DNA of 64,000 bases from Emmonsiellopsis sp. PD_33 (GCA_032988165.1 JANTQF010000013.1:124001-188000); one strand, 5' to 3'. Positions 37,051 to 51,129 are shown, counted from the stretch's first letter. A program made the numbers and translations. Notes: generated by a model not told the origin, from the letters alone.

Positions 37051-40000
37051 TCATGTAAATTCATAAGGGGTAAGTAAATATACCTCTTCTAAAATGATAA
37101 TAATAGTAAGTTTAGAGATAATTATTACTAATTTCTCAGTACAGCTAGTATAGTCTTGAGACATTGCCAGATCAGCCAGTAACTTTTCAATGAACTTCAT
37201 CTTTACCCCCTTAACAAGATTCATAATAAAGGGGGAGTAGGGTATTAGAGATAAAGAAGTGTTCTTTTTCAATTAAAATTTCTATATACTTTTATTATTC
37301 TTATCTTTCTTCATATTAAGTTTCTCATTAGTGAAATGAAACTCAGGCTAGCTATCATTAAAATTATCCTCATTCTTCTCATCTGAGTAATCCTCCTTAT
37401 TTTTCTCATTTAAGTCATCTGAGTCATCTAAGTTCCTATTCTTATTGATATCTACATCCTTAGGGTCATTATTATTTTGGTGTTTAATATTGTTTTGGGA
37501 TTTAACATTGTTTTAGGATTCAATGTTGTTTTGGGATTCAATGTTGTTTTGAAATTTAATATTATTTTGAAATCAGATAATATTTATAGCTCCAGGGAAA
37601 ATTACTAGCATATAAGTACAGTGAGAATTTTTAAAGAATATAAATATACATAGAGTTGATTCTGAATTCTTTCTACCTCTTCACAATCATAAGTTATAGA
37701 TATTCACAAAGGCTGTCTTAATAGCTGTAATAACTTCAGCCTCTATCCCCTTTATAGCTTCTTTTTGAGCATTAGTTAATTTAATCATAATATCACAGTC
37801 CTCATATGGGGGGAGGTTAATAATATTCTTACCAAACTATTTATAATTAGTGTCTTACTGGATCATGATGCATTCAAAAATCCATGTAAATAAAAGGGTA
37901 AATCTCCTCAGTTAGGCCTCAGATACTTCTATCATACTATAAGTCTTCATATAGTTGTCTAGTGTAGTAGAGGTATTCTGACTGAGCTTTTTAAACTCCT
38001 CCTGACAGGCCTGATGCAGTATGTCCAATTCCAACTAATAATTAGTTTCTAGAAGGCCCATTTAATACTGTAAGTTATAAGAGTCTTTCTCAAATAGAGT
38101 TCTAGACATCAATCAGACATTAGAATTAATTAGCAGCAGTTTGACATCATCACAGAGTTTCTTCTTTATTCCATTCAGAATGAAATGAAAATTGCAGATA
38201 ATTATACTATTCTTACTCTTCTCTAGATGAGATTTATTATGAATCAGTAGTCTCTAGTTCCATGCAGATATTAATATTAGGGTTTAATGTATACAGTCTA
38301 TTATGTATGATGTTATTAGTATCATACAGTTATTAAGTTTAGCATGAGGCATGAGGTCTTTAGAGATGAATGAAAGTAGATACATCTTAGCACTTAAATC
38401 ATACTTCTTAAACCTCTTAGCTATAAAACTCTCAGAAGAGATAGAGGACTGCACAAATAATCTCAATGACAATTCAGAGTTAATAATATTTATGAACTCA
38501 TCAACTCATACAGATAGAAGTAATAATAAGGCTATAATAAGAGAATAATCTTTTCTAATCCTCCACATCTTCAGCAGTGCCTTCTAATTGATGTATAGCT
38601 CTTAAATCACAGCATAGAGGCACCTGAAGGGCCATTATAACTACATTGAGTATAATGTAGTAGGAGCTATATCTTTTTGAAGGTATTTATAGACTGTTTT
38701 AGAATTGAACTCTCAGGATTCTCTAACTGAATTATAATTTAATGCCAGTAAGAATCTAAGAATAATATAGATAATCTACTCAGTGATTTTCCTAAGTCTC
38801 ATCTTATTATCTAGAATGCTCCTTCCCACTTCATTGTCTGCTAATAGCATTCAGAATGCAGTAAAGATCTGGTAGCTGAAGAGTACCCTCTTCATATATG
38901 ATATTTTAATTTTAGTTGAGGGATCTTTGTAGTTTACTATCTTATCCTCAAACATGAAGAAGCAGGCAAATAAACTCTCATTGTGTTTAGTGAGTTAATA
39001 ACATCTTATTATGTCTATTACTCAGGAAATTAGATTAGTATTATTAAGATTATATATATCATCTATCCAAGCATTATTAATATTGGTTTCTGGCTGCTCA
39101 TTGGGATTCAGGATCATAATGACCTCTGAGATGGGAGTTTTTAGCATTGAACTGTTCAGAGATATAGGCACCTTGAGAAATGACTTAACCTACTAACTAG
39201 GTATTAGAAGGTCTATCACCATTTGACCATCTTCTGTCTCACTGGCTGGATTGGCAGGGGATGTGGGTGCCTTAGGAGATGACTCAACTAGTAAATCATC
39301 TTTTAGAATTGAATCATCTTTTGAAATTGAATTGTCTTTTAGGATTGAATCATCTTTTAGGATTGAATCATCTTTTGGGATTGGATCATCTATTAGAATT
39401 GGATCATCTATTTGAATTGGATTATCTATTTTAGCATTGAATGATATAGTAGGAATAATAGGATATCTTGAGGCTTCAGTATTGCCATCATCATTATTAA
39501 AGTCAGCTGAACATTTATACTTGTTGGATTTCTCCCAGATCTTAAACTGAACTACCTACTACTATAATAGCATATCCAGTTTAGCTGCTCTATCTGCAAA
39601 GAAAGCTGCCTTGCATCAGATAATCCATGAGGTTGCTTGATCAATCCTAATGCCAACTAACTATTCTAAATAGTATAGATCTATAAGGAAGACTTACTGG
39701 GTCTCTAGATTAAAATAGATGATACTATTACTCTTCAGCTCTTCCAGCCAGTCACTATGGTCCTCCTTTGTAAGATAGTCAATTAAATTCAGTCTCTCAG
39801 CTGTGTGAGATGCTAGATCTACTAGTATACATATAATAAGCTAATCATCTTCATCTATCAGAGAGTTAATAGTGTGGAACTCCACATGTTGGACCCAGTT
39901 ATTAAGTATATTTAGTATTAGTTTAGCAGCTCCAAAATTCAAAGCACAAGTAAAGAGTGATAAAGACCCATGATTACTACTACAGCTGACTATTATCATT

Positions 40001-40533
40001 GATTTCTCTAATTGATATGCTAATGGGGTTCACCATGTTAGTGATGAGAGCTCCTGATACTCAAAACTGAGCTCTTTAGGTTTAACTGATAGATAGATTG
40101 GTATGGATGTTTTGGGATTAGACAGTGTTTTAAGATTAAATGGTGTTTTAGAATTGAATGCTATTTTAGAATTAAATGCTATTTTAGAATTAAATGGTTA
40201 CTAGTCCCTACTGTATTTCTGAGTCATCATATAGACTTATTTGCTGAAGAGATTAATAATGACAATCTAGTAACTACCTATAATATATCTATTATTATTA
40301 AGGGGTTTTTCTACTCATCTGACAGGAATATCCATCACATTTAACAGGCCTTAACTGATATATTTATTAATAACATAAATTCTAAATTACCTCTCATGGT
40401 TAGTATCCTACTTAACTACATGATAGTTGGAGGGTACTATAAGTCATTAATTGAATTTAATTTTGAGCTGATTTAGATCTCATACTATATAGCTTATAAC
40501 TTTACTAATTACTTCATCAGATAGGGCAACTAT
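37051..40533 (-). pseudogene. ORF-B, left copy (unrecognised protein of about 1,160 codons)
   Basis: The minus frame from 40533 to TGA at 37051-37053 is in register throughout, as shown by the open stretches 37051-37272 and 38284-38472. It pairs with 56916-60362 and is 36 bp longer, exactly two 18-bp repeat units. The start codon is destroyed: ATG in the right copy is ATA here (40531-40533), a CpA-type change. Three low-complexity tracts lie at 40100-40200, 39290-39430 and 37470-37570, and an acidic Asp/Glu tail at 37320-37460. No known domain was recognised. See the right copy for a fuller account. Confidence 0.65.
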
Positions 40534-41134
40534 GATAGCCTAGATGCAAATATCAGAATGAAAACATTATAAATAGAGGATGCAGTATAACTTACTGGCT
40601 GACTCAGAGCTTCTTCACTAATATTAGCTCTAAAGTTGACAGGGTAGTAGTGAGAAGTTAGTAATGAGTTAGAGCTAGATGTAAAGATCAGAATGAAAAT
40701 ATTATAAATAGAAGATATAGTATGACTTACTAACTGAGCTTTTTCATCAAAGTTGACTTCAAATCTCTGATATTAGTAGTAGGGTAGTAATAGTAAATTA
40801 GCAATAAGTTAGACCATTATGATGTTGCAAGAAGTTAGTTGAAAAGTTTATAGACTTTTTAGATGAATAATTGAGCTAAGAGCTGAACTCTAAAGCTTAA
40901 ATAGATTTAGCTCTATTTATAAGGTTAAATGGGAGTAATCACACAACACATTATGAGCTATTACTGAACCTTTATATTCTGATAATATTAGCCTCACTAT
41001 ATAATTACTTGATTTTTTTCTTTCAACAACCTTAATCTCATAACATGATTACTTAACTCTTATTACTTTAATTCAAACACTTTCATTAGGACCTTTTATT
41101 TATATACTTTTATCTACATAATTTCATTTAGAAT

Positions 41135-41215
41135 TTTAGACACTTTCATCAGAACACTTTCATTAGAACACTTTCATTAGAACACTTTCATTAGGATACT
41201 TTCATTTAATACTTT
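41135..41215. repeat. 14-bp tandem repeat, left copy
   Basis: About five units of CACTTTCATTAGAA; mirrors 56238-56310 in the right arm. Confidence 0.85.
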
Positions 41216-41299
41216 TAATCTGGCAACCTTACTTCAACTATCCATTTAATATTAAAATATCATTCAATATCAAAATAACATCTAATACCAAAACAACTT

Positions 41300-42520
41300 G
41301 AACCATATCAACTAATAAGGACTGCAAATACTGGCTAAATGGTCATTGCCAATCAAATCCCTACTTATGATGATATGAGCCAGGGAAGAGAGGTAGTATG
41401 CCAGGCACATACTATATAATATCAAAAAAAAGCAACATTAACTATCAATTTCATATGAGGAGGATATATAAATAAGGAACAATCTATCATTTTAAATACA
41501 ATCCAATCAAATATGACTTCCTGCTGAATGACAAGGCTAATAGAGATATGCCTACTAATACTATATAATCCATTTTGATATACTATACATGCACTAGCTA
41601 ATATTTAACAGCTATCAGATTGAAATGGCAATATAGAATCTATCTCAATAATAAGCTCTTAGAGATATTTTTAGTGTTGTCTGGATGTCAGTGCTATTTT
41701 CACCCTAATAAGTAATAATTACTTGTCAAGCTTAATTACAGTACTTACTTAATTAGATGATCTGACTAACATGGTGTAGAATACATCAACTTACTGTAGA
41801 ACTAAGAAGAGATGGATTTCTCAATCTATTAGATAATGGAGTTTAAGAATCAATCTATCTGTGCTGGGTGCAGACAGTCTATCTATTTTATGATCAAGTC
41901 AAGTTAGTAGCTAGCTAACATGAAGAAATACTGTAAAATAATTATCATCTACCTGAAATAATGGAGCTGTGAGCTGTGCTAGAACTTTACCAGCAACATT
42001 AAGTTATAAGAGGTTAAAGGTAAGAACAAGCATTACCTTCATTATTCCTAGAGGAATTTCTACTACTACAAATATGAACTGCCAGGTCAGCCCAGTCACT
42101 AATATCATTTCAGTAACAAGCAGATTCAGTGGATGGTAGAGAAGACATGTAGGAATAGAAGTAATAATACTAGTAGTACTAATCTTTCTAATAGATGAAA
42201 TGAGTGAGATGCTATCAGATCCAACCTTCAAGTTGTATCCTACTAGTATTTATAGCTCTCTAAGTCTACTATCATCATTTATGATGACTACAACATATAT
42301 GCATAAGTAGTAGATGATGAAAATGAGCTTAGAGACCTTATTAGTAATAAGATGATAGACAATGTGAATATTTAAATAATTTAGAATAATAAGAACCTGA
42401 CATGCAAGTAAAGGATAGAATAGATTGTAGATGTGATGGCTAATCACATAAAATACAGAAATAGACTTTATAGATATTAAGTATAGTATGTAGTAGATGA
42501 TAAGTATTAGATACTTCAGA
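41300..42520 (-). pseudogene. ORF-A, left copy (unrecognised, hydrophobic-rich)
   Basis: Open stretches 42004-42231 and 42250-42447 share one frame and continue with scattered stops to about 41300. Words such as YLLYHPLNLLVTEMIL and WQFIFVVVEIPLGIMKV match the right copy at 54900-56100. The likely start is ATA here where the right copy has ATG. I do not recognise the family. Its bias to Val/Ile/Leu could suggest membrane segments, but the AT-driven codon drift inflates this. Confidence 0.5.
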
Positions 42521-43099
42521 TAACTACTTATCTTAATAATATTAAGATTAATTGAGGATATTTAATATCAAAATAATATATAATATTAAAATAACATATA
42601 ATATTAAAATAGAGTAGATTATACACATCAGCCTAGATAATAATAGATCTTTACTTTAGGTGTGTTTTTCAATATGCTGACAGCCAATAATGGCAGTGGC
42701 AGCTAATAATAGCACTAATAGTTAATGACTTTAACCCCCTCTGTGACCTTCTCTTTAATATCCCTCTTTTTGCCCACAATGGCATCTCAGCTGGTTTTAA
42801 TTCAATTAAATTATAGGAATCAGGCATATTCCCTCATCTAATTAACTTGTAGAGATTATGTGGATTCCTCATCCTATTAATTGACTGATAGCTTGTAATG
42901 CCAGTAGTATTATCATTACATATATATATATATATTTGCATCTGGCCTGCCATTTAATCACACACATGAATAAATAATAGTTAATGACTCCAGAACAGCC
43001 AGATGTCTAAATCAGCCAAAGAGACATCATCTACTAATTATAAAACATGCATATAATATCTGATTTGCCATACAATATGATTATAAAACCTCAACAGAC

Positions 43100-43390
43100 T
43101 GTAAGTCAAGGGGTCTGCACAGAGTATAATTTAATTAGTTATATTAGCTCAGGTGGGCTAGTTATTAGTGCTACATGATATTGAATATTAGCAGACCAAC
43201 ATTGGTGGGTGTTAGCACCATGTGATATTAAATATTGATAGACTAATATTAGCAGTTATTACCATCATATGATATTCAATGTTGGTAGTACAATATTCAT
43301 GGTTACTTATTGGTAGTTGCTAGCAGTTCATAGAATAATCAATATTGACAGTTGAATGTTGGTATAGGTTATGCCAAGCCTGTGATAACT
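43100..43390. repeat. Subterminal repeat region at the inner end of the left arm
   Basis: Short repeats of the form AATATTAGCAGACCAACATTG and GTTAGCACCATGTGATATTAA recur two to three times. It mirrors 54050-54290. Such subterminal arrays are typical of DNA transposon ends. Confidence 0.65.
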
Positions 43391-43525
43391 TAATGAGAAA
43401 TATAAGGAAAATATGTGGGAAGGCTGAAGACTCTTGTATTACCTAGCTAGTGAGAGATCTATCTACTATGTGATCATGTGTTTGCACTAAGCCCAATCAG
43501 GAGATCAGAGGCAGCCTATGGCCTA
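43380..43525 (-). repeat. Possible 3' LTR of the copia element
   Basis: On the minus strand a purine tract (GAGGGGGGA, 43528-43540) precedes TGTAGGCCATAGGC, and the next CA-ending candidate is TTATCACA at the arm edge, giving a short LTR of about 146 bp. No matching 5' LTR was found, and the last 12 bp are shared with the inverted-repeat arm, so this is tentative. Confidence 0.3.
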
Positions 43526-43599
43526 CATCCCCCCTCAAGTAGAGCTGTGCAAAACACATAGATCTCACAAAAACACTGCTAATCAGTGGAAAAACCCTA

Positions 43600-46500
43600 G
43601 ATACATATAAAGACTTGCTATTTTCCTTCTTTTCTACCAGAAAACCCTAGTAATTTCATGAAATAATTAAATACAACTATACTCAGAGGCTTCATCAAAT
43701 CATTGACCATCATTTCAGCTGTAGGAATGTATTCCAACAATATAATGCCATTCTTCAACTGAGATCATAAGTAATGAAAATGTGTATCTATATGCTTGCT
43801 ATAAGCTATAATCATAGTGACTTGGGCAAGGTCTATTGCTCCTTTATTATCTGCAAGAACCTGTATAGGGAATGTAGTTATAAATTCAATCTCTAGCATG
43901 AGATTCTAGATCCACATTGCCTCACAAACTGCCTTGCTGAGTGCAATGTATTTGGCTTCATTCAAACTAAGTAATATACAGGCCTGTTTGGCAGACTACC
44001 ATGATATCAGGGTGCCTGCAAGCTTGAATATGTAGCTGAACATAGATTTTTGATTGCCATTTAAAATACCTGCCCAATCAGAATCTATATATCCAATTGG
44101 GAGGTAGATGTCATTTAGGAAGTCAGGAATTGAGCTGTTGAGATGCTCATAAAAGAGGCCTATATTAGGTGTTCCTTTTAAATATCAGATGATGTGTAAT
44201 AATGCCTTCCATGATTTTGGTGTTGGGTTAGTGCTACACTGGCCAAGTAATGAGGCTGCACACATGATATTAGACTGAGTTTTGACTGCTAGATACTAAA
44301 TGCAGCCTACACCCTGTTGGTAACATTACTTCATAAAACTGCCTTCACCCTCTGAGATGAAGGAATCATTGAATCTAAGAGACTCCTTCATAAGTATATG
44401 CATGGTGATAACATCTTCCATATAGAAATCCTCTATCAAACAGTTGATATAGCATTAATGGGTCAATTTAATCCCCTCAGGTGTGCAGCTTACTTTCATG
44501 CCCAAATATTTCTCTGATTCATGCAGGTCTTTAATCTCAAGATGCTCATTCAATTCATGTACTAGCCAATCAGTGTTCACAGGATCTTTGGACATTATAT
44601 TCAAATTGTCAATATAGATAGTCATGTAGAGATGGGATTTGGTGGCATGTCATCATAGATCTGGGTCATATAAACTCACAATGAATTCTATCCTCATAAG
44701 GAGGGCCATCAGAAAATCATACCAGATTCTCACAGCTGGATCCAATCTGTAGAGACTACCCTCTATGGTGCAGACAAGTATTTTTAGAGCACCCAACTTA
44801 AAGCCAGAAGGTTGTCTCATATAAATAATTTTACCTAGACATCCATGTAGGTAGGTTAATATAATGTCTACCTGCTGGAGCATCCATCCACATTATACTA
44901 CTATAGTGAATAATAAGCAGTTCACAGTGTCAGTTATTACAGGTGTATAGGTCTCTACTCTATTATCCTTCTTAAGTTAGTTCCTGCAGACCACTCAGCA
45001 GGACTTCCATAGGATGCTATTAGAATCTGCATTCAGATTGGTCAGTTGATCTTTTTCAATGAATACCCAGTGATCAGGAGCCACTGATTCTCCAGTAGGT
45101 ACATTGAACCAGGGGACTAGATGCCACATATTCTACCATTCTAGGTCAGTTATCTCATGTTGCATTGATCTTTGCCAGTATTCTCTCACCCCCTCTGGCT
45201 GCAATATGGCATCCTTATATGATTTAGGGAGGGTGCCCATATCAGGCAAAGGAATGTAAACTACATAGGTGCTAACAGGGTAGAATTACTTGCCATCTTT
45301 GGGGGGTTCCTCATCCTCTACTATATCAGTTGTATCAACATTGAGTGCCTTGAAGCTCTGAATGTCAGTTTTTAGGCTGTCAGTACATTTAGGATCCAGC
45401 TTCAATGGCATGAATTAAACATCCAATGTATGAAGTATTTTATCAGACTTGGGATCTCAAAGCTGAAAAATCAATGTCCCATTAAATCCAATTAGTCTGT
45501 ATAACCTCATGCAGGGAGACAACTTATCCACAGGCTTCTGCAAGCTGTGCAGGTGAGTGTAGATCTTAGTTCCAATTTGATGAAAATATTTCACCTAGGG
45601 TGATAGATTTGTGAGTGCACACCACAATATCATATAGAGACTGAGGGTTATAGAATCTGCTGTCTGCAGCCAGAATACACTATTATATAGAACCATAGAT
45701 GTAGGGGTGTTGTTAGTTATCACAACAACTATATTCATAATATTTGCCCAGAATTTCTTGGGTAGATTACTTGTAAATAGGACTGCTCTCACATACTACA
45801 TTATTGTTTGAATGCTGTATTTAGAGACACCATCTTGATGAGAAGATTAAGAGGTAGTTAGTTCCCATTTAATATCATATTTAGTTATAATCTTATTCAT
45901 TTTTATGGACCAAAAAATACCATCAATATCTATTTGTATGAACACAGAAGATCTATAACTGAGATTCCTCATAAATTTGAGCTAGAGGGCAAAGAATTCA
46001 ATAGCTCTATCTTTTGACTTCAAGAAATACACCCACCTCATGTGGGTAGCATCACATGTAATTAACATCTAATATTTAATCCCTTTATGAGACTCCAGGG
46101 GGTAGTCAGATAGATCTTCTAGTATTCTACCCCTCTCTATAAGATTGATATAGATCTTTTCAATCAGTCATAGAGACCACAGCATGGGTTTTTATGAGTA
46201 ATGGCAAGTTATGCTGGCTTCAATGCATTTTTCACAGAAAAGTCCTATTTTTAGGCCATTAATTTTAATGCTAGATTTTGGATCTTTCAACATCATGATA
46301 ATAGCACCTGTATGGATGTGGCCAAGGTCCCAATGCCACTCAGTGAGAGTTTTACTTACAGGGTCAGGGCCTGCATCTGCAGGTTTGGTTTTATCAAATG
46401 TTTTTAGAGATATGATGGTGATGGCAGCCACAAGTGGAAGTTCAATTTTTTGAGCTGAATTTAGCATTCTATAATTATATGATTTTGCCATGAAGTTCAT

Positions 46501-47100
46501 CACTCTATTAATACTATTAAGATCTCATTCATATTTATATTCAACTATTTCATATAAGCTCTTACTAGAGGTCTGAACTGCATGAAAAATAATGCCATTT
46601 AGAGACCTGCAAATGAAGTACACAGGGTTGGTGTTGGAGAGGGTGAATCTATACTTTTAATCCTTCAGAGCTGCAAAGGACAGTAAGTTAATTATTAGTT
46701 TAGAAATGTAGTGAACATCCTGTATGATAATGTCATCACCCTCAACCTTAAGAACTAAGCATTCTGTTTCTTTAATGTGCCCTTCCCTGCCTGTAGTAGA
46801 GTTAACCATTAGTTTGCCTGTATAGGGTTGAGTCTTTATAAGAGAAAAGTGTTCACCAGTCATATTTAGACTAGCTCTTATATCCAATAATCACAGCTTA
46901 AGAGCTGTAGTGTTTTGCAGGGTTGCTGAGAGTATATCTCCCTATAATTCACAGACTATGATAGTATTTGCAGATAGTTAATCTATTATTAAATCCTTAT
47001 ATTGGCAAAATCTTTTTGCTGCATGTGAGGCATGTGGTGGCATGAGCACACTCATGCAGTTTTGGCAGGTGCAGTGATTTATTATATAGTCTCACTTGGA
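43600..47100 (-). pseudogene. Copia pol: zinc knuckle, protease, integrase, RT, RNase H
   Basis: Minus strand, in copia order (integrase before RT). A Cys/His knuckle-like segment (CTCQNC) is near 47060; protease at 46657-46890 (MTGEHF, then YISKLIINLLSFAAL). GAG-pre-integrase at 46192-46503 has the HWDLGHIHTGAI and CEKCIEA zinc site; integrase core lies at 45595-45900. RT at 44100-44900 has VDIILTYLHGCL and IYMRQPSGF, and a YxDD box reading TIYIDNLNIMS (Asn codon 44605-44607 at a former CpG). RNase H at 43880-44100 has GYIDSDWAG and LSLNEAKYIALS. Pol is in one frame apart from a change near the protease. Left end close to 43540. Confidence 0.9.
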
Positions 47101-47900
47101 GTGTGTAGGAGCTGCTACATGTAGCTGATCTCTTGTATGTGCCTGCAGTGCAATAATCATACTAATAGTGTCAATGGTGTGAATATTCTCAACTATGTTA
47201 ATATTAGTAGAGGTGTTGCTGCTGCTAATAGCATCAACTATACTAAGATTTGCAGAGATATCTTCATTACTACTTGTGGTAGATGCACTAATATTATGCA
47301 GTGTGTCTCTACCACTATCTATATTAACTTTAGTGGAGATGTCCCTCTCACCACTCAATATTAGTTGCACTAATATTAGTGGGTGTGTCTCTACCCTTAT
47401 TTATATTAATGTTGTTGGAGGTGTCTCTATTACCACTTGCATTAGTTATATTAATATTAGTCAGTGTGTCTCTACCCTCATTTATGTTAATATTGTTGGA
47501 GGTATTCTCATTGCTACTTGTGTTGATTGCATTAATATTAGCTAGTGTGTTCTCATTGCCACTTGTGTTGATTGCATTAATATTAGCTAGTGTGTCCCTA
47601 TCCTTATCTATATTAATATTATTAGAGGTATCCCCATCATCACTTGTGTTGATTGTACTAATATTAGCCAGTATGTTTCTATCACCACTCATGTTGATTG
47701 CATTAATATTAGCCAGTGTGTCCCTGCCCTCATCTGTGTCAATGTTGTTAAAGGTGTCCCTATTGCCACTCATATTAGCTGTATTAATGTTAGTCAGTGT
47801 GTTTCTACCTTTATTTGCATCAATGTTAGTGATGGCATCAGCAGTACTCTATACTCTATTATTAATAATATTATCTTTACTGATACTATCATCTATTGCA
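47100..47900 (-). repeat. 45-bp minisatellite encoding an Asn/Thr/Ile-rich tract upstream of copia protease
   Basis: Units of 45 bp (for example GCATTAATATTAGCTAGTGT then GTTCTCATTG...) occur in tandem. On the minus strand they encode 15-residue repeats like ANINAINTSGNENTL for about 140 residues (47348-47773); on the plus strand the same DNA gives a hydrophobic frame of 175 codons. The minus reading agrees with the direction of pol, so I prefer it as a low-complexity part of copia gag. The same satellite reappears inverted at 51130-51570. Confidence 0.6.
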
Positions 47901-48439
47901 TGTTGATTATATTAATTATTATTATTATTCAATTCAGCAAAAGTACTATTCATCTATAATGTACAGAATCTATAAATAGTAAAAAATAAAATCAAGATAG
48001 ATTAATAATCATTGAATGAATGGTGCCAGGTGTTGTTTGAAATAGGTAGTTGTAGTAATGAAGGAGAGGGATAGAAGAAGGAGTAAGAAAATTAAGAATG
48101 CAGGCATTAAGTATGAATAAAGGTTACAGGGAAGCTATTAATAAATAACATCACAGTCTTACTGAGAGAAATATTAGGTGAAGAGACCTCTCAGCAATAA
48201 GTATATACTGCAGTAAGAGATAGTTCCATATGATGAAGATGATTAAACATCAAAAAACTGTGATAGTCTATACTCCTTCTATTATGAGTGCTGATGAGGT
48301 TACTGATAGAGTATTAATAACTGTAGAGACAGACTCTGAGCTGTAGATAGCTAGTCTGCAAAAAAATCAATATACTATTATTTTAGAAGTAGAGTTAAAT
48401 TTCAAGTAAACAAGAGAGAGTATGGGGAATTTATAAAGG

Positions 48440-50082
48440 TATATTAATTACTCTGCATCTTTCTATTTATTATTCATTAGCTTGAACAAATCAAAATCTT
48501 CTACTATATTAGTATTTAGATCAGTAATAATCTTATTCACTGTAGTTTCCCCATCATTCTTCTGAAATCCAGAAAGATTTCAAACTTGTTTTTGAATAAT
48601 ATGTCTCAGTATATCTCTTTACTCCTCACATATTTCCCCTCACATGGCTGTTAAATTCTTGAATTTTCCTAATTGTAAATATTAGCAATAAAGATCTAAT
48701 CTCATGTAATTATAAAGTTTAATTCTTATGAAAGGCCAAAGCTCCATCAAATTTTAATCCTATATCTTCAGACTAACTAATTGTTTATCTGAGATTCCTA
48801 ATTGCAAAGTACATCAAATTAGCTGTGATAAAGATAGGAAGAATAGCAGCAGGCTTCTATTTAGAGTATTTAAAGAACTTCTGTGTAAGTGAGTTACTTG
48901 CTAAGCCATACTAACCTTGATCATAGAAAAGCTTCACAAATATCTGAAGAATATTATTAGAAAGTCATTGTGTATTGCATTTTAAGTTCTATGAAATTAA
49001 TTAATAGAGATTAAGAATAATAGAAAATAAAGTCTATCCTATTCTCATTGCAAACATCATCTAAGCACAGGTAAAGATAGTTCTTTAGAAGCTCTATCTG
49101 TATCTTCTCCTGTGGATTTGCTTCCTTTAAGTACCTACTACTAAATATGCTATTAATGTATGCTTTGACTGTCATTATATGATGATGTCAAACTAAAGTA
49201 ATGTATTCAAAAACCTGCTAGTATTATATCAGCATTAGAGTATTAATATGTAAGTAATATGCTTAGAGGAACTACCATTCATACCTCTCAATGATTAGAT
49301 TACTTTGTTAGCTGATTTTTGAGATCAATCATATCTCCTATTTGATTCTACTACTTGATTAACTTCTCATGCTGTGTCTTTCATACCTTTTTTATTAATT
49401 CTGACATCAGGGGCTTCTTTTCTTCTGGTCAAGGTGTCCACTGTGATGATAGAATTTTATAGTTAGAGTACAGCCTTTTAGCACATAAGACCCTAATATC
49501 ATCATGAAGGGTATGATTATTATCTTGTATTTTACTTCTATCTAATCTTTACTCTGATTTAGCTCATGCAAGACATCCTTCACCCTTTTTGATTACATTA
49601 TCTTTAATTACATCAGATGTGATAAGAGGAGTTTGATGGCTACTAGTAGGGCCTGAGAAAATCTAATCATCATAGGAATCTAAGAAAGAGCTCCTAGTTG
49701 AAAGAGATAATCTTTACAGTGATATAAGGTTCTAACTCAAATAATCAGTTGGTTTCAATACTAACACTATAAAATGTAAGTAGACTCATACTAATATTAA
49801 TAAGTAAAACCATCCTATAATAATATTAATATTAATAGGTATAATATGATAAAGAGAATAACTCATCAGGTCTAGCTCAATTCATCTTTACTTATTTGAG
49901 GGAAGGTGAGACTCATCTTCCACATTTATGTCACTATTAACTTTCTTTAAATCATTGTCTTCACCCATATCCTCATTGTCATGATAATTGTTAATAATAG
50001 GCTCCTGCCTATACTTTAGTTCATTTCTGCCAGGCTGTACTGCAGGCTTAATTTCAAACCATCTTATCAGTGTAGACTTCAA
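48440..50082 (-). pseudogene. Unrecognised decayed gene in the copia spacer
   Basis: A minus-strand frame opens near 50082 (MKSTLIRWFEIKPAV..., 64 codons free of stops) with an acidic Asn/Asp/Glu stretch, and continues with scattered stops to about 48440. A better preserved part at 49370-49500 reads LCAKRLYSNYKILSSQWTP followed by EEKKPLMSELIKKV. I recognise no family. It sits between the two inverted copies of the 45-bp satellite, so it may have inserted into copia gag or come with it. A host gene fragment or a transposase are both possible. Confidence 0.35.
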
Positions 50083-51080
50083 ATTTAAATATTAAAATTA
50101 TATACTATCTGAATCAACCTATCTCTGACTACTGACTTGTAGAACTCATCTCAAGCTGTGTGTCAACTAATCCTTACCTTTATAGCTTCTTTTGATGTTG
50201 ATTTTAAAAGCTTTAAAGAAAAAGAGAAGACTCTAGGGATAAGAAGTGCACCAATTCAGCAGATAGTGAGGTAGAATCCAATGTAATTAAAGGTAAGAAA
50301 AGAATGGAGTAAGGCAATTTTTAAGTAATAGAATAGAAGTGAGAGAATAACTACTAGTAACTAACTGATGAGAGTCAAGTTAGTGTGTAGCAGGTATTTT
50401 ATCAAAATAAGATATATTAATTGAAACTGGTGCTATTACAATAAAAATAGTTAGTATACAGCTGTCTGAAGCAGGAATGTAATAGAAAGAAAGAAATCAC
50501 TAAAGATAGATATAATCAGTGTAATCTTTTTCTAAAGTAATATTTTCTTCTGAAAAATAATAAGAATAGTGTTAATCACAATTCATCTTAATCTATTAGA
50601 TCTCACAGTTCTGCACCATCAGTGCTGGTGACTGAAGTTTACCCATAATTAATTTCTTCCTTTATAATTGATCTCATATTAGTGCTGACTGGGCTCCATA
50701 GCTGTATATGAGTTATCTCCTTCCCAAGTAATTCATATTAGTAGTAGCCTGGCCATTAATTGATCATCTATTTGTATGTTCATTTGTTTATTGCATTCAC
50801 ATTTACATTTATTCATTCTAAATGTCACTGACAGGGAAAACTGCTGTAGGTAGGGGTAGAGGTTGAGAGTTAGTATAAGGATTATAGTGCCAGGTAGTGA
50901 TAGTATGGCAGACTATCTCCTCATCTACATGCTAGTAAATTTTAGTGTATCTATTCTACCACTAATAAAAAGATTTGAATACTTAGATATGGCCTATCAC
51001 CAATTGATCTAATCTAGGTGATTAAAAAAAGATGCTAAAATTTGCTTGCATACAGACAAGAAGATAAGCATCAATCTCCT
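50083..51080. other. No gene recognised
   Basis: AT-rich sequence with short open stretches only. At 51082 a phrase TGAAGTGAAGAAGGGGTGTA then TGCATCTAATAGCA resembles the start of the gypsy-2 LTR (TGAAGTGGGGATGGAGTGTG). Confidence 0.4.
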
Positions 51081-51129
51081 AAATGAAGTGAAGAAGGGGT
51101 GTATGCATCTAATAGCATAAAATAGGATA

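Larger units (their letters stand above)
37026..43391. repeat. Left arm of giant inverted repeat 2, inner segment
   Basis: Collinear with the reverse complement of 54046-60380. It carries ORF-B and ORF-A copies and ends at GCCAAGCCTGTGATAACTT (43373-43391), an exact mirror of the right arm start. A weaker match (AAGGAAAATA) extends about 20 bp further into the spacer on both sides. Confidence 0.95.

Noticed and set aside
47379..47906. Longest open frame of the window (175 codons, plus strand), very hydrophobic
   Set aside because: It is the complement of a 45-bp minisatellite whose minus-strand reading fits the copia direction. Tandem repeats without stops in one frame are often open in others.
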